Positions 29,565 to 40,913 of a stretch of DNA of 64,000 bases are shown piece after piece. Each line of letters opens with the position of its first letter. Within the stretch, counting starts at the first letter, position 1. The notes under the pieces are model-generated. The model searched no databases. It was given only the letters and a program-made list of their open reading frames with translations, and was not told the DNA's origin. Source of the DNA: Sacculina carcini (Eukaryota > Arthropoda > Thecostraca > Sacculinidae); NCBI GenBank assembly GCA_916048095.2, contig OU696595.1, positions 521,001 to 585,000 of the forward strand, written 5' to 3'. The translations under genes and the position numbers were made by a program.

Positions 29565-32500
29565 CGAAAATGACTTAGTTGCTGAGAAATAGAGAAAAAG
29601 TACAGAAAATTGGACGCGTCGAGCTTAAATATAATTTTGAATGTAGTCTGAAATTTTGTCATTTTTACATATTTTATATTTAATTTTTGGATATGAATTA
29701 TAGCCTACCGAGTAGAACAGAATATTCTCTACACAGTGGTATAATCTGTTTGGCTGTACCATTTCTGGTTTATGAGGAGTAGATGCAGGAATATTGACCA
29801 AAATTTTCGCATTTTTCAGGGTTCATTTTGTCTTTTCACCGCGATAACTTTTTTTGGTTTTATTTTAATAATTTTAATTTAACCTATCGTGTAGACAAGA
29901 AAATTTTCAACGTAATGGTATAAATTGTTGGCGGGTACACCAATTGGTTACCGAGTAGCAGCTTTCAGCTCATAAGGATGGTGGGACAGACAAACAGACA
30001 GACAGACACACAGACAGAGGATCTCTTTTATATATATAGATATATATATATATAACTAGCATTAAAACCCGCCCATTGTGCAGAACAATTCATAAAAATA
30101 TTGCAAATTAAAAATAAATAAGGCAAACTCATGAAAACCTTAATCAATTAAAAAGTCTAAATTTCATTATTTTTAATTTTATTTTGACAAAATATTTTCA
30201 CTCAGCCCGCCTCATATTTATCACCCGCCCGACGTGAGGAATAATTCAGAACTCGAACACAATCCGTTCTGGTTTTTGAAGTCAAATCCATTAGTTTTGT
30301 ATATGAATTCATTCTACACGGTGAGATTGAACGTTTTATTGCTGCCCGCGGGACATTTTTATTTCATAAAAATGAGCCATCGCTTCGTTTGCGTTTGAAG
30401 CCCCTGATCATTGAACCAGCGAACCATGAACCAGCGCAATTATGTCACCTCATATTCAAGCATACATACACAGACAGACAGATAATTTCTTCTTTATGTA
30501 TATATATAGCATTAAAACCCGCCCGTTGTGCGGAGCAATTCATAACATGAAATTCATATTCAATTCATAAAAAATATGGAAAAATAAAAATGAAATAGGG
30601 TACACTCATAAAAATATTAATCAATTGAAAATTATATGTTTAATTATTTTTATTTCGACAAAATATTTCCCCTCAGTCCGCCTGAGTCATTTTTAAACCC
30701 GCCCGTCGTGCTGAATAATTCAGAACTCGAACACGATCCGTTCTGCGTCTTGAAGTCAAATCCATTGGTTTTGTGTATGGATTAATTCTACAGGGTAAAT
30801 TGAACGTTCTATTGTCTATAGTTGCTGCCCGCGGAGCATTTTTATTTTTTAAGAAATACCTTTTTTAAATGAACCATTTGAAAAAAATGAACTAAAAAAT
30901 GGAAACACTTTTTTTAAACCCGCCCGTCGTGCGGAACAATTCATACAATAAAATTCATGCAAAAAATTAGTGCAAATTGAAAAAGAAAAACAAACCCACA
31001 GGAAAGTTTTAGCTAATATAAAAGTCTAAATGTGAAATTTATGTTTCAATTTAGAAAACATGTTTTTCCACAACCCGCCTCATATTTAAAGCTGCCCGTC
31101 GTGCGGACTAATTCAGAACTCAAACACGAAACAAACACAAAGAAAATTGATGAAAAACGACCAATAGAAAAGTCAAATTTGTAAATTCTTGTTTTAATTA
31201 TTGACGATGTTTTTCCCTCAACACTATTCAAATTCACACCCGTCCTTCGTGTGTAGTAATTCAGAGGTGTAACACTATCAAAACAATGAAACATCTCTAT
31301 AATTCCAGAATAATGCTTCCTCTAAAACAGCATATGCATATACTTGGCATTGCATGATATTACAACCCGTATCCTTATGCAACTTGAAATGCAATATTTG
31401 AAGTTGCGTATGCAACTTGAAATTAAACCAATTAAATTACACAGTAAAATTCAGTAGCTTACTTTGTTCCAAGTAGCATTTTACCCGCCCGTCGTGCGGA
31501 ACATTTGATGTGTAAATATTGAGGACAATAAAGACTTTCTATTCAGTATAGTGTAGCATTAATTAAACTGTACGCAAAAAAACCACACCATCCATGCTTG
31601 GAGATAATATGATGCATTCTTAATTGTGATTGGGCTTCAGTGAAATTTAATCGGTGTATATTCCTGTGTAATCGCAAGTGCGCATAATAGCTGTCAAATT
31701 GGCAATATGTCCTTTTGACTTTACACCGCCGTAACTTCCTTTAGATACTAACTTTTCTTGTAGAACACAAAATTATCTACACAATAGTATAATTTTTATA
31801 GCTGTACCATTGCTGGTTTATGAGGAATAGATAGCGGAATATTGACCAAAATATTAACGTTTTTGTGTGCTAATTTTGCCTTTTTGACTTTGTCATTTAC
31901 ACTTCACACCGCCGTAACTTTTTTTTAATACACTTTGAAAAATAAAAAAATTACACCTTGTTGTAGCAAACAAAATTCACAGCATGATGGTATTATTTAT
32001 TTAGATGTGTGATAATTATTTTTTGAGAAATAGAGAAAAAAGTATAGAAAATCCAACGCGTGGAGTTTAAAAAATATTTTGAATGTAGATTGAATTTTTT
32101 TCCATTTTACATGTTTTATATTTAATTTTTGGGTATAAATTTTACTTCGTTGAGTAGAACATAGAATTTTCTACACAGTGGTATAATTTGTATAGTTGTA
32201 CCATTGCTGGTTTAGGAGGAGTAGTCTTCAGAAAATTGATCAAAATTTTCGCATTTTTCAGGGTTCATTTTGTCTTTTCACCGCTATAACTTTTTTTGGT
32301 TTCATTTTTGAAATTTAAAATTTACTCTAAAGTGTAGCCAAGAAAATTTCCAACGTGATGGTATATATTGGTATATATGGTAAAGGTATATGTATATTGT
32401 TAGCGGGTACGCCAAGTGGTAGCCGAGTATTAGCTGATAGAAAATGGACCAAGGAGGGTGGAACACACAGACAGACACACAGACACACACACACACAGAC

Positions 32501-34985
32501 ACACAGAGGATCTCTTTTATATATATAGATAAGAGAAAATAAATATGAATTAATGAATTATGTTGAATAAATGAATAATTATGAATGAATTAATAGAAAA
32601 GAGTAAACCCATGAAAAGTCTAAATTTCTATATTTTTATATTATTTTGACAAAATAGTTTGCCTAAACCGCCTCATATTTAAACCTACCTGTCGTGCTGA
32701 ATAATTCAGAACTCAGACACAAAACAATGAAAAATGACTAATTTTTTATCATGTTTGCAAAATATATTTATTACTTAACATCACCATCTTGCATTAAAAC
32801 CCGCCCGTTGTGCTAAACAACTAATAAAGTAGAATAAATATTGACTTAATAAAAATGATTAGAAATTAAAAAAGGAAAAAGTAAACCCATAAAAAGTATT
32901 GATCAATAGAAAAGTCTAAATGTGAATGTTTTTATTTTAGATGTGGCAAAATATTTTCCCTCGAACTGCCTCGTATTCAAACCCGGCCGTCGTGCGGAAC
33001 TATAAATCGAATATAGTTTTAGTGCGTACACACAGAAAAACTCACAACGAAGGAAACTGTTGGCAAAGGCCCAAAACACAATAAAACCAATATATTACCA
33101 GAGCGGACGAGTAAAATCGCGGACCCAAAAGCAAGCGTGGAGAAAACCGTATCGTAATCCCACGAGACTCACTACGCGCCATTCTTGCATCTCGTACTGT
33201 GTGTGGGATACTAAACGGGATAATGAATTTACACTACAATACAATACAACTCATGACCATGACAATATTAAATAAATTGCACGAATACGATATGCTCATG
33301 CACGATACGATATGTATTGGAACCAAGAACATTTCAAAATGTCTTGTGCAGCGTCCAACGTGGTGCGGCTGCTACATAATGAATCAAAAAGCAAAAAGCT
33401 TATCCAATAGAAAAATATAAATTTGTAAATTCTTGTTTTTATTATTGACGAAGTTTTTTCCTCAACACTGCTCAAGTTCACACCCATCCTTCGTGTGTAG
33501 TAATTCAGAAGTGTAACACTATCAAAACAATGAAACCTTCTGTCATCTCTATAAGTGTTTTAGCCTATCTTGTAGAACACAGAATTATCTACACAGTAGT
33601 ATATTCCTGTGTAATCTCAAGTGCGCATAATAGCTGTCAAATTGGAAATATGTGCTTTTGAATTTACACCGCTGTGACTTCCTTCAGATACACTTTGGAA
33701 AATTACAAATTATACCGTATTGTAGAAAACAAGATTTCTAGCACGACGGTATAATTTTGTTTTATGTGTGACAAATAGTTACTGAGAAATAGTAGAAAAA
33801 TGAATTAATTTTAGTCGCCCGGTGTTCAAGTGTAATTTTGGATGTGTTTGAGAACTTTGCCAATTTTACACGTTTTTGTATCATTTGTGGGTATAAATTA
33901 TAGCTTATCTTGTAGAACACAAAATTCTCTACACAATAGTACATTCCTGTGTAATCGCAAGTGCGTAAATTGTGATTGGACTTCAGTGAAATTAAATCAG
34001 TGTATACTCATGTGTAATCGCAAGTGCGCATAATATATGTCAAATTGGCAGCATGACATTTTGACTTTACACCGCCGTAACTTCCTTCAGATACACTTTG
34101 GAAAATTACAAATTATACCGTATTGTAGAAAACAAAATTTCAAGCACGATGGTGTACTTTATTGTAATGTGTGACAAATAGTTCCTGAGAAATAGGTAGA
34201 AAAATTAATTAATTTTTATCACCCGATGTTCAAGTGTAATTTTGGATGTATTTGAGAATTTTGCCAATTTTATACGTTTTTTGTATCATTTGTGGGTATA
34301 AATTATAATTTTTCTTGTAGAACACAAAATTATTTACACAATAGTATAATTTTTATAGCTGTACCATTGCTGATTTATGAGGAATAGATAGCGGAATATT
34401 GACCAAAATATTCACGTTTTTTGTGCTAATTTTGCCTTTTTGCCTTTTTGTCATTTACACTTCACACCGCCGTGACTTTTTTTTAAATACTCTTTGGAAA
34501 ATGTAAAATTATACCGTGTTGTAGCAAACAAAATTTCCAGCATGATGGTATTATTTATTTAGTTGTGTGATAATTAGTTTTTGAGAAATAGAGAAAAAAG
34601 TATAGAAAATCGGACGCGTGGAGTTTAAATATAATTTTGAATGTAGATTGAATTTTTTTCCATTTTACATGTTTTATATTCATTTTCGGGTATGAATTAT
34701 AGTTTGTTGAGTAGAACAGAAAATTTTATACACAGTGGTATAATGTTTATAGTTGTACCATTGCTGGTTTATGAGGAGTAGTCTTCAGAAAATTGATCAA
34801 AATTTTCGCATTTTTCAGGGTTCATTTTGTCTTTTCACCGCTATAACGTTTTTTGGTTTTATGTTTACAATTAAAAATTTTACCTACAGTGTAGACAAGA
34901 AAATTTCCAACATGATGGTATAAATTTTTAGCAAGTACGCCAAGTGATGGTCGAGTAGCAGCTCATAGAATATGGACCAAGGAGG
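29565..34985. repeat. AT-rich repeat field with the GC-rich box (right block)
   Basis: It continues the family of 23490-26420. Boxes lie near 30069, 30225, 30519, 30701, 30924, 31097, 31240, 31488, 32687, 32803, 32983 and 33484. Interleaved are several diverged copies of a second unit with ACCGCCGTAACTT, TAGAACACAAAATT and GTACCATTGCTGGTTTATGAG (about 29620-30050, 31500-32530, 33540-34985). This unit ends in a CAGACA-rich stretch, GAGGATCTCTTTTATATATA, at about 30050, 32530 and 35118. It resembles 3' UTR sequence of an RTE-type LINE. No coding region is found. Confidence 0.6.
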
Positions 34986-34989
34986 GTGG

Positions 34990-35001
34990 GACACACACAC
35001 A

Positions 35002-35097
<96 letters not shown>
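34990..35097. repeat. (AC)n microsatellite
   Basis: Nearly pure (AC)n of ~100 bp, grown from the ACAGACACAC 3' end of the preceding repeat unit. Confidence 0.97.
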
Positions 35098-35100
<3 letters not shown>

Positions 35101-35340
35101 GATCTCTTTTATATATATCAGCGGTTCTTAACCTTTTGGCCTCCATTTCCCCCTTTCACGTCAGCCCTAAGAACAATTTCCCCCTTCATTTTCAATTCCT
35201 CGACCCCCTCCTCCCAACTGCCAAAATGTAGTAATTCTTACTATAAAACACCAAATTTTATTCGCAGCCAGAAATTCAACAGAGCAAAAGAAGCTCTGCA
35301 GATCAATAGCCACCAGTTTGGTTATCACCCAAGCAGTTAA

Positions 35341-37108
35341 TCAGTGGGAAACTTGCGCCTGTTTCTTCCTCGTCAGCTTTTCGATGTCGGGTTTGGTATT
35401 GCTTAGCGCACAGCGGAGACTCGCTTCTACTTGGATTTTGTTTCGAGCCCTCATTTTCACGCTCACCAGTGCAGAGAAGCCGACTTCACAGAGGTAGGTT
35501 GTGGAGAACTGTAACAGAACATCTCGGGCAATTTTCGCAGCCTTTTCGTATGGTGAAGACATCCAGAAAGTTTCGAGATCCAATGTCTTGAACGCATCTT
35601 TGGCACATCCATCTGCTTGAAGACACAATAGCTCCTCCTGGTACCCGTCGTCCACAGTCTCAGCATTACACGTGAATGGGTTCTGAATCATTTCATCAAA
35701 AGTTATCACATCTTCCCTTACGTGAGGAAAGTAACGGAGGAAGTCCGTCTTCAAATTGGAGAGGTGGGACTTGATGTCCTGAACCACATCTTCAGGAAGG
35801 TTTCCATCTCCAAGGCAAGCTGAGATCGCACTGAAGGAGGCCGAATTTCCCCGTTGAATGCGTCCTTTCCAGAGGTCCAGTTTGGCCACGAAGCCTCTGA
35901 TCTTGTCGTCTTGAACCAAAATGTTCATGTTCTTCTCCTGCATTTTGATGTTCAACTCATTGAGGGACCCAAAGATGTCGGTGAGGTACGCCAGGCGAAG
36001 GTGGAAATTATCCGCCTTCAACTGATTCAGGAGAACGACTTTCCCTTGTTCTTCGAGGAAGAGGAGGATCTCGTCGAACAAGTCGAAGACGCACTGGAGC
36101 ATGCTGCCCTTCGACAGCCATCGTACTTGGGTGTGGAACAACAGAACACTGTGTCCCGCTTCCAGATCCTCGCACAATCGACGAAACAGCCTCGTGTTGG
36201 GCGCCGACCCCCTCACGTAGTTCACAGCTTTGATTACTGCTGACAGACTCCGCTTCAGGGCCTCCGGGAGAGTGTTTGATGCGAGTGCCTCCCGGTGAAA
36301 AACACAGTGAGTGGATTGAATCAGTGGATTCTCGTTCTTGATCACTGCAACTAGTCCAGATCTTGCGCCTAGCATTGCAGGAGCACCATCAGTGCAGACC
36401 CCAATCATGCGATTCCAATCCAGATGATTATCTTCAAAGAACTCACACAACAGCTGATGTCCGCCGCCTGGGTGGTCAGGGTAACCGGTCGGCAGTGCAG
36501 GACGTCCTCCTCAATGGCTCGATCATGGACGTATCGGACAAAGACCATGAGTTGTGACAGATTTGAAACGTCCGTTGACTCGTCAAGTTGAATGGAAAAA
36601 ACCGGTGACTCACGAATCTTCACGAGCAGTTGCTCCTGCATGTCCTTGGCCAAATCGTCAATTCTGCTCCGAATCGTGTCGTTCGACATAGATATCTTCT
36701 TCATTTTTTCACAGGCGGACTCTCCCAGCACCAGCTTCGTGCATGCTAGCAGGCATGGCTTGACGAGATCTTCCGCGATCGTGTGGGACTTCTTCGTTTT
36801 GGCAACTTGAAAGTCGACCTCGTAGGAAGCCTTCACGATTGCGGAGCTTTGCGTTTGTAAGTCTCCGGTAGCATCCAGTCGGGCGAGTTTCACTGCTTTT
36901 TCCCGGAGAGCGAAGTACTCTCGTGTCTTGTTCTGCAACTCCGGATGGTTTTTCGTCAGGTGCTGCCGTAGCTGGAACGGCTTCATGGACCCGATTCCCA
37001 GGCATTTCGAACAGATGACACCTTGAGGGTGCTCCTGACCATTCTTCACCAGACATGTGAATCCAAATTCAAGGTACGAATCGTGGTATACAACCGTTTC
37101 TTAGACAT
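35341..37108 (-). pseudogene. hAT transposase, ZBED5/FAM200-like, with frameshifts
   Basis: On the minus strand from ATG 37108 (preceded by TTTTCTCAG, a possible splice acceptor). The BED-type zinc finger region has VICSKCLGIGS...LRQHLTKNHPE; then LVKPCLLACTKLVLGE and FSIQLDESTDVSNLSQL (the DEST..S block with a catalytic Asp), MIGVCTDGAPAML, HCVFHREALA, VRWLSKGSML, and the C-terminal hAT dimerisation region YLCEVGFSALVSVKMRARN and IEKLTRKK. The frame breaks near 37088 and again near 36447, between LTTQAAD and the next block. Apart from these the length is near family size. It would cut and paste the 35119-38645 element. It is probably inactive now. Confidence 0.8.
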
Positions 37109-37530
37109 CTGAGAAAATGTGAAACATGAATTAGTTGCGGATAGAGAAGATTAGAATAGTGACCAGAAAAAATGACATGAAACAGATAAATTGTGAAGAG
37201 CACTAATTTATGATTATAAAAATACGTGAATTACAAATTTAATTGCCAATAAATTGAGAAGTAAGAATGGAAACTAGATCGTGAAAGCGTGGGGAAAGGG
37301 GAAGTGAATATAACACACGTACTTGTTTCGGTGTGTGTGGAACACATCCAAATGATAAGACTGTAAATACACAACTGTATATTAAGCGGCATTATTGTGT
37401 GTGAGTGTGACAATTGATGGATGACGCATAAGTATGATGCAAGCTTGGATCATGTGAGGATGTCGCTGACGTATCTGAGTAATGCTACACAGCCATTCAG
37501 CACAACACTGAACGAATTACGGAGCTAGTA

Positions 37531-38279
37531 CAACTACCACTACGAACAATTACCTCTACACCAGTCCCAGCTCTCTTACTCTTTCTATGTGCCTGGGCGT
37601 AACTGCAACCGAGACGCAATGGTATCAACACAGACAGAGTGAGGAGAAACCCTAGTTGTAACCGTCCTAGCTGCATTTTCCCGTACTCTGTCTCTCTCGC
37701 GTTTGTCGTCCACTAATCATAGGCGCACCTAGTGGCGAATGGTTGTATGACGAGTGATTGTAAGTATAATGTAAAAGTAAATAACCTAGTCTAACTAACC
37801 TAACCTAACCCAACCTAACCTAACAAGAAATAGTAAGATTGCTGGGTTTAAAGCGTAGGCGTAATGGTTCGTAGGCGCAGTTGCTAGGTTCCCCACGAAA
37901 ACAAAGCTACGAGAGCTGCTAGTGTTGAGCATTGCTAGTTGTTGGAACCAATGGAATGAAATTGTTTGTTGTACACTGAAATAGTGGTGATGTTGGCTCT
38001 ACATTTTCAACGATTTACATTGACAGCTGTTGAGATAAGTTGATTAATTCCTGATAAAAACCCCATCATATTTGAGACTAGGCGCGCCTATGATTATTGG
38101 ACGACCACCGCGAGAGAGACAGAGTACGGGAAAATGCAGCTAGGACGGTTACAACTAGGGTTTTGCCTCGCACTGTCTGTGATGAGACCATTGCGTCTCG
38201 GTTGCAGTTACGCCCAGGCACATAGAAAGAGTAAGAGAGCTGGGACTGGTGTAGAGGTAATTGTTCGTAGTGGTAGTTG
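37531..38279. mobile_element. Fold-back element, copy 2 (749 bp)
   Basis: The left arm 37531-37728 starts CAACTACCACTACGAAC. The right arm 38083-38279 is its inverted copy, with few mismatches over ~197 bp. The spacer carries CCTAA-type repeats at 37791-37824. It lies in non-coding DNA of the hAT element. An internal word GGTTCGTAGGCGCAGTTGCTA partly repeats the terminal word GTTCGTAGTGGTAGTTGCTA. No protein; non-autonomous; superfamily unknown. Confidence 0.85.
37791..37824. repeat. Interstitial CCTAA array in fold-back copy 2
   Basis: About six to seven CTAAC units over 34 bp, with one variant (CCCAACC). It is longer than the homologous array in copy 1. Confidence 0.8.
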
Positions 38280-38653
38280 CTATGTTCCCCGAATTACGAC
38301 GTTTGCCAGCGCAAAGCGTCATACTCGCTTTGCACGTGCACAGACATACACGCCTTGCACACTAACACAAACCGTAGTAGTATCGATCACATGTTTGACA
38401 ATTGGAATGATGATGAAACGATATCCACCACAAACCGCCATGATGGTGATTGATGTTTCATTTTTAATCATTTGTCTGCATCACAGGGTATTTATCAAGT
38501 CCAAATCGCTTCGGTCAATTAAAATTGCAGGACGACGCCCAGACAGATCAGCCAAGCATAGACCGTCACATCGAGCTCCTATTTCCCCCCGGGAAGTGCC
38601 AAATTTCCCCCTAGGGGGAATTTTCCCCCCGGTTAAGAACCGCTGATATATAT

Positions 38654-39060
38654 ATAGATGTGTGTAAGAGTTTGTAAGCGTGCGCGTGCACTATTGGACT
38701 TGTTATTGGGAACGTTACTGTAGATGCCTCGAATGTCATGCGCGTGCAACTGAACATGTGTGTGTATGCGCGTGTGTGTTTGTATGTTCGTGTGTGCGTG
38801 AGTGACAGTTGATTGCGTCAGCGAGAATGTGACGATTCAGTGAGAGTCTTGGTGTTGCGTTGGCTTAGTGTGCGGTGTTTTGTGCGGCGATAGTTGTTTC
38901 AGTGCTTTTCGCGTGTGCGTGTGTCTAGGGGTTTTACGTGCGAGTGTGAGAGGATCTTGTGTGCCGTATTCTTCTCCGTGTTCTTTGCTGGCGTCGTCTG
39001 AACTCCTGTGCGACTTTATTTCCAGTTTCATATCATCGATATAATTCGCATTAAATACAT
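38654..39060. other. GTGTG-rich unassigned sequence
   Basis: G/T-rich with GCGTGTGTG words, similar in texture to 21945-22400 and 8700-9100. No gene. LINE RT similarity starts at about 39061. Confidence 0.4.
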
Positions 39061-39766
39061 CGTTCACATTACACAGACAACGATAGTGATGTTCTCCACC
39101 TCAAATTGTCTCAGAATCTGAACAACATTGACAAATGGAAGAGGTCAAATAAATTACGACTAAACGTGAAGAAGAGACACGTTATGTTGTTTCAGAACAG
39201 GTCCTTAACACATCAATCGTATCTCTATCAAAAACAGCCGGAATTATGTATCGGGTAAGAAATAATTTAACTTCTGCATGCATGATGAACCTGTATTATA
39301 CATTATTTTATTCCAAAATAATTTATTGCTTGTCCGTCTGGGGTTGTACTTGGTCCTCATTTCACAATGAACTGATCAAAATTCAGAAACGTATATTGAG
39401 AATCATATATTTCAGAAAAAGTTTGAATCTACCGAAAACATTTTTGCTGAATCACAATTATTGAAGTTGAACTATGTATTGAAGTATTTTATGTTGGTGG
39501 ATATGTTTAGGTCGATAAGAAGAAAAGAAGAGACATTTAGATTGCAGGATAACCGAAAGATGACAAGAGGAAATCAGATAAACATGATATGTCCCGCATA
39601 TCGAACTGTTCTCTTCCATAACTCCATTTTGTACTCTGGACCACAATTGTGGAATTCCTTACCAAGTAGCATAAAAATTAATTTCAATGAAATGAGCCTA
39701 AATAGGTTCAAACAGCAGACAAAGTTACTTTTCTATGAACAACAAATGACAGGACTATAGTGAGTA
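39061..39766 (+). pseudogene. LINE RT C-terminal remnant (CR1/L2-like)
   Basis: DVLHLKLSQNLNNIDKWKRS and NKLRLNVKKRHVMLF (39090-39200), then after a frameshift VRNNLTSACMMNLYYTLFY, IYCLSVWGCTWSSFHNELIK, KIQKRILRIIYFRK and, past a stop at 39462, AYRTVLFHNSILYSGPQLWN with SLPSSIKINF. The end of the coding part is near 39760. Its 3' UTR is split by the gypsy element at 39772 and resumes at 42328. Confidence 0.7.
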
Positions 39767-39771
39767 GTTAT

Positions 39772-39892
39772 TGTTATGTAATGTATTCTGGCATCTCTGG
39801 GGAGTCGAGGCAGAGCTAAGGTGAAGAATACACGTTGTGTTTGATATGAGTGTTCCAGAGTGGATTGATTTATTATGGGACCCACGAAACAT
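39772..39892 (+). repeat. 5' LTR, 121 bp
   Basis: Pairs with 42203-42322. Unusually short for a Ty3/gypsy LTR. The best-conserved block is GGGGAGTCGAGGCAGAGCTA and what follows. Confidence 0.9.
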
Positions 39893-40088
39893 GGTTGCAG
39901 CGAAATGAGTATTTTAGAATTTTTTTCTTAAGCTGTTTTCACTCTGGTAATGATTTTTGAGTGGTTTTTAGTGCTTTTACTGATGTACTGAATTTGTCGC
40001 ACTTGCGTCAGCGAGGTTAGTGAACCTTCAACCGTAAAAAAGGATATTTTTGAGGTGAACTTTGGATGCGTTTTTTATATTTTGCGCT

Positions 40089-40865
40089 ATGGATGAACAA
40101 GGCGATGATAATCACGTGAGAGTGCAAGATGAGAATCAAATTAGAACGCCCTCGATGCCGGGTGTGAGACCACCAGAACGATTTTGTCCGGGAAATCCTG
40201 TTGAGGCGTGAAAGCTGTTCCACCAGCCTTGGTCAGCATATTACATTTTATATGGACTGGGTGCACAGCCGAATAATATCCAGGTGGCAATGTTCATCAA
40301 TTGTCTTTCGGATGATGCGTTTAGAACGTATAATGGATTCGCATTCGAGAAGGATGAGTCAGAGTGCACAGTCAGTGAGATAATCAGTAAATTTCAAAGT
40401 TTTGCAGTTGGTGAAGTGAACGTGACCTACGAGCGCTATAAATTTCATGAAAGAATGCAAGCTGAAGGTGAAAGCTTCGATCATTTTTTGTCAGCTATCA
40501 GAGTACTGTTGAAAAACTGTGATTTCTGTGAAAAATGTGTTGATTCGGTTCTGCGAGATCAGATTGTACTGGGAGTGTGTGACAACCAGCTGAGAACGAG
40601 TCTTCTGAAGGTGAGAAACCTGACGGTGAAAATGTGTATCGACGAGTGTGAAGCGTACGAGAACGCAACGGCTAAGTCGGAGAGTTTATGTACCGCGCCG
40701 GTGAGCCGTGTAGCCGACGAACTGTCCAGCCGCGTCCGCCACATCGCATGCTGTCAGTTTTGTGGAAGCGCGCACAAACAAAAGAAGGAGGCATGTCCGG
40801 CATATGGGAAGACATGCAACAGTTGTGGAAAACAGAATCATTTCGCGAAAAAATATCGACGTTAA
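40089..40865 (+). pseudogene. gag: gag of the deleted gypsy element
   Basis: The frame runs from ATG 40089 with one in-frame TGA at 40209-40211. Readable Gag blocks: PPERFCPGNP, YYILYGLGAQPNNIQVAMF, FQSFAVGEVNVTYERYKF, and AEGESFDHFLSAIRVLLKN. The C-terminus has zinc-finger-like CQFCGSAHKQKKEACPAYGK and CNSCGKQNHFAKKY, where the last Cys of the second knuckle is replaced by Tyr. TAA at 40863-40865 separates it from the protease in the same frame. The damage implies that it no longer makes functional Gag. Confidence 0.8.
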
Positions 40866-40913
40866 CCGGCCGCGGGCGGGAGAAAACGCAACGAAGGACG
40901 GAGTGTCAACCAG

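Larger units (their letters stand above)
35119..38645 (-). mobile_element. hAT transposon (ZBED5-like), 3527 bp
   Basis: 15-bp perfect terminal inverted repeats CAGCGGTTCTTAACC (35119-35133) and GGTTAAGAACCGCTG (38631-38645) are flanked by ATATATAT on both sides (35111-35118, 38646-38653), an 8-bp duplication as expected for hAT, though in a TA-rich target it is weak evidence. C-rich subterminal tracts follow both ends. It contains a frameshifted transposase (35341-37108) and, upstream of it, a later fold-back insertion (37531-38279). Confidence 0.9.

Noticed and set aside
23490-34985. Regularly spaced GC-rich box resembling a CRISPR-like repeat array
   Set aside because: Spacers are themselves repeats, spacing is irregular (150-1000 bp), and the genome is animal. 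It is an interspersed repeat family.
38134-38646. 170-codon + frame starting MQLGRLQLG
   Set aside because: Its start is the arm of the fold-back element (a similar start occurs at 19311) and its end is the hAT terminus, so it is a chance frame.
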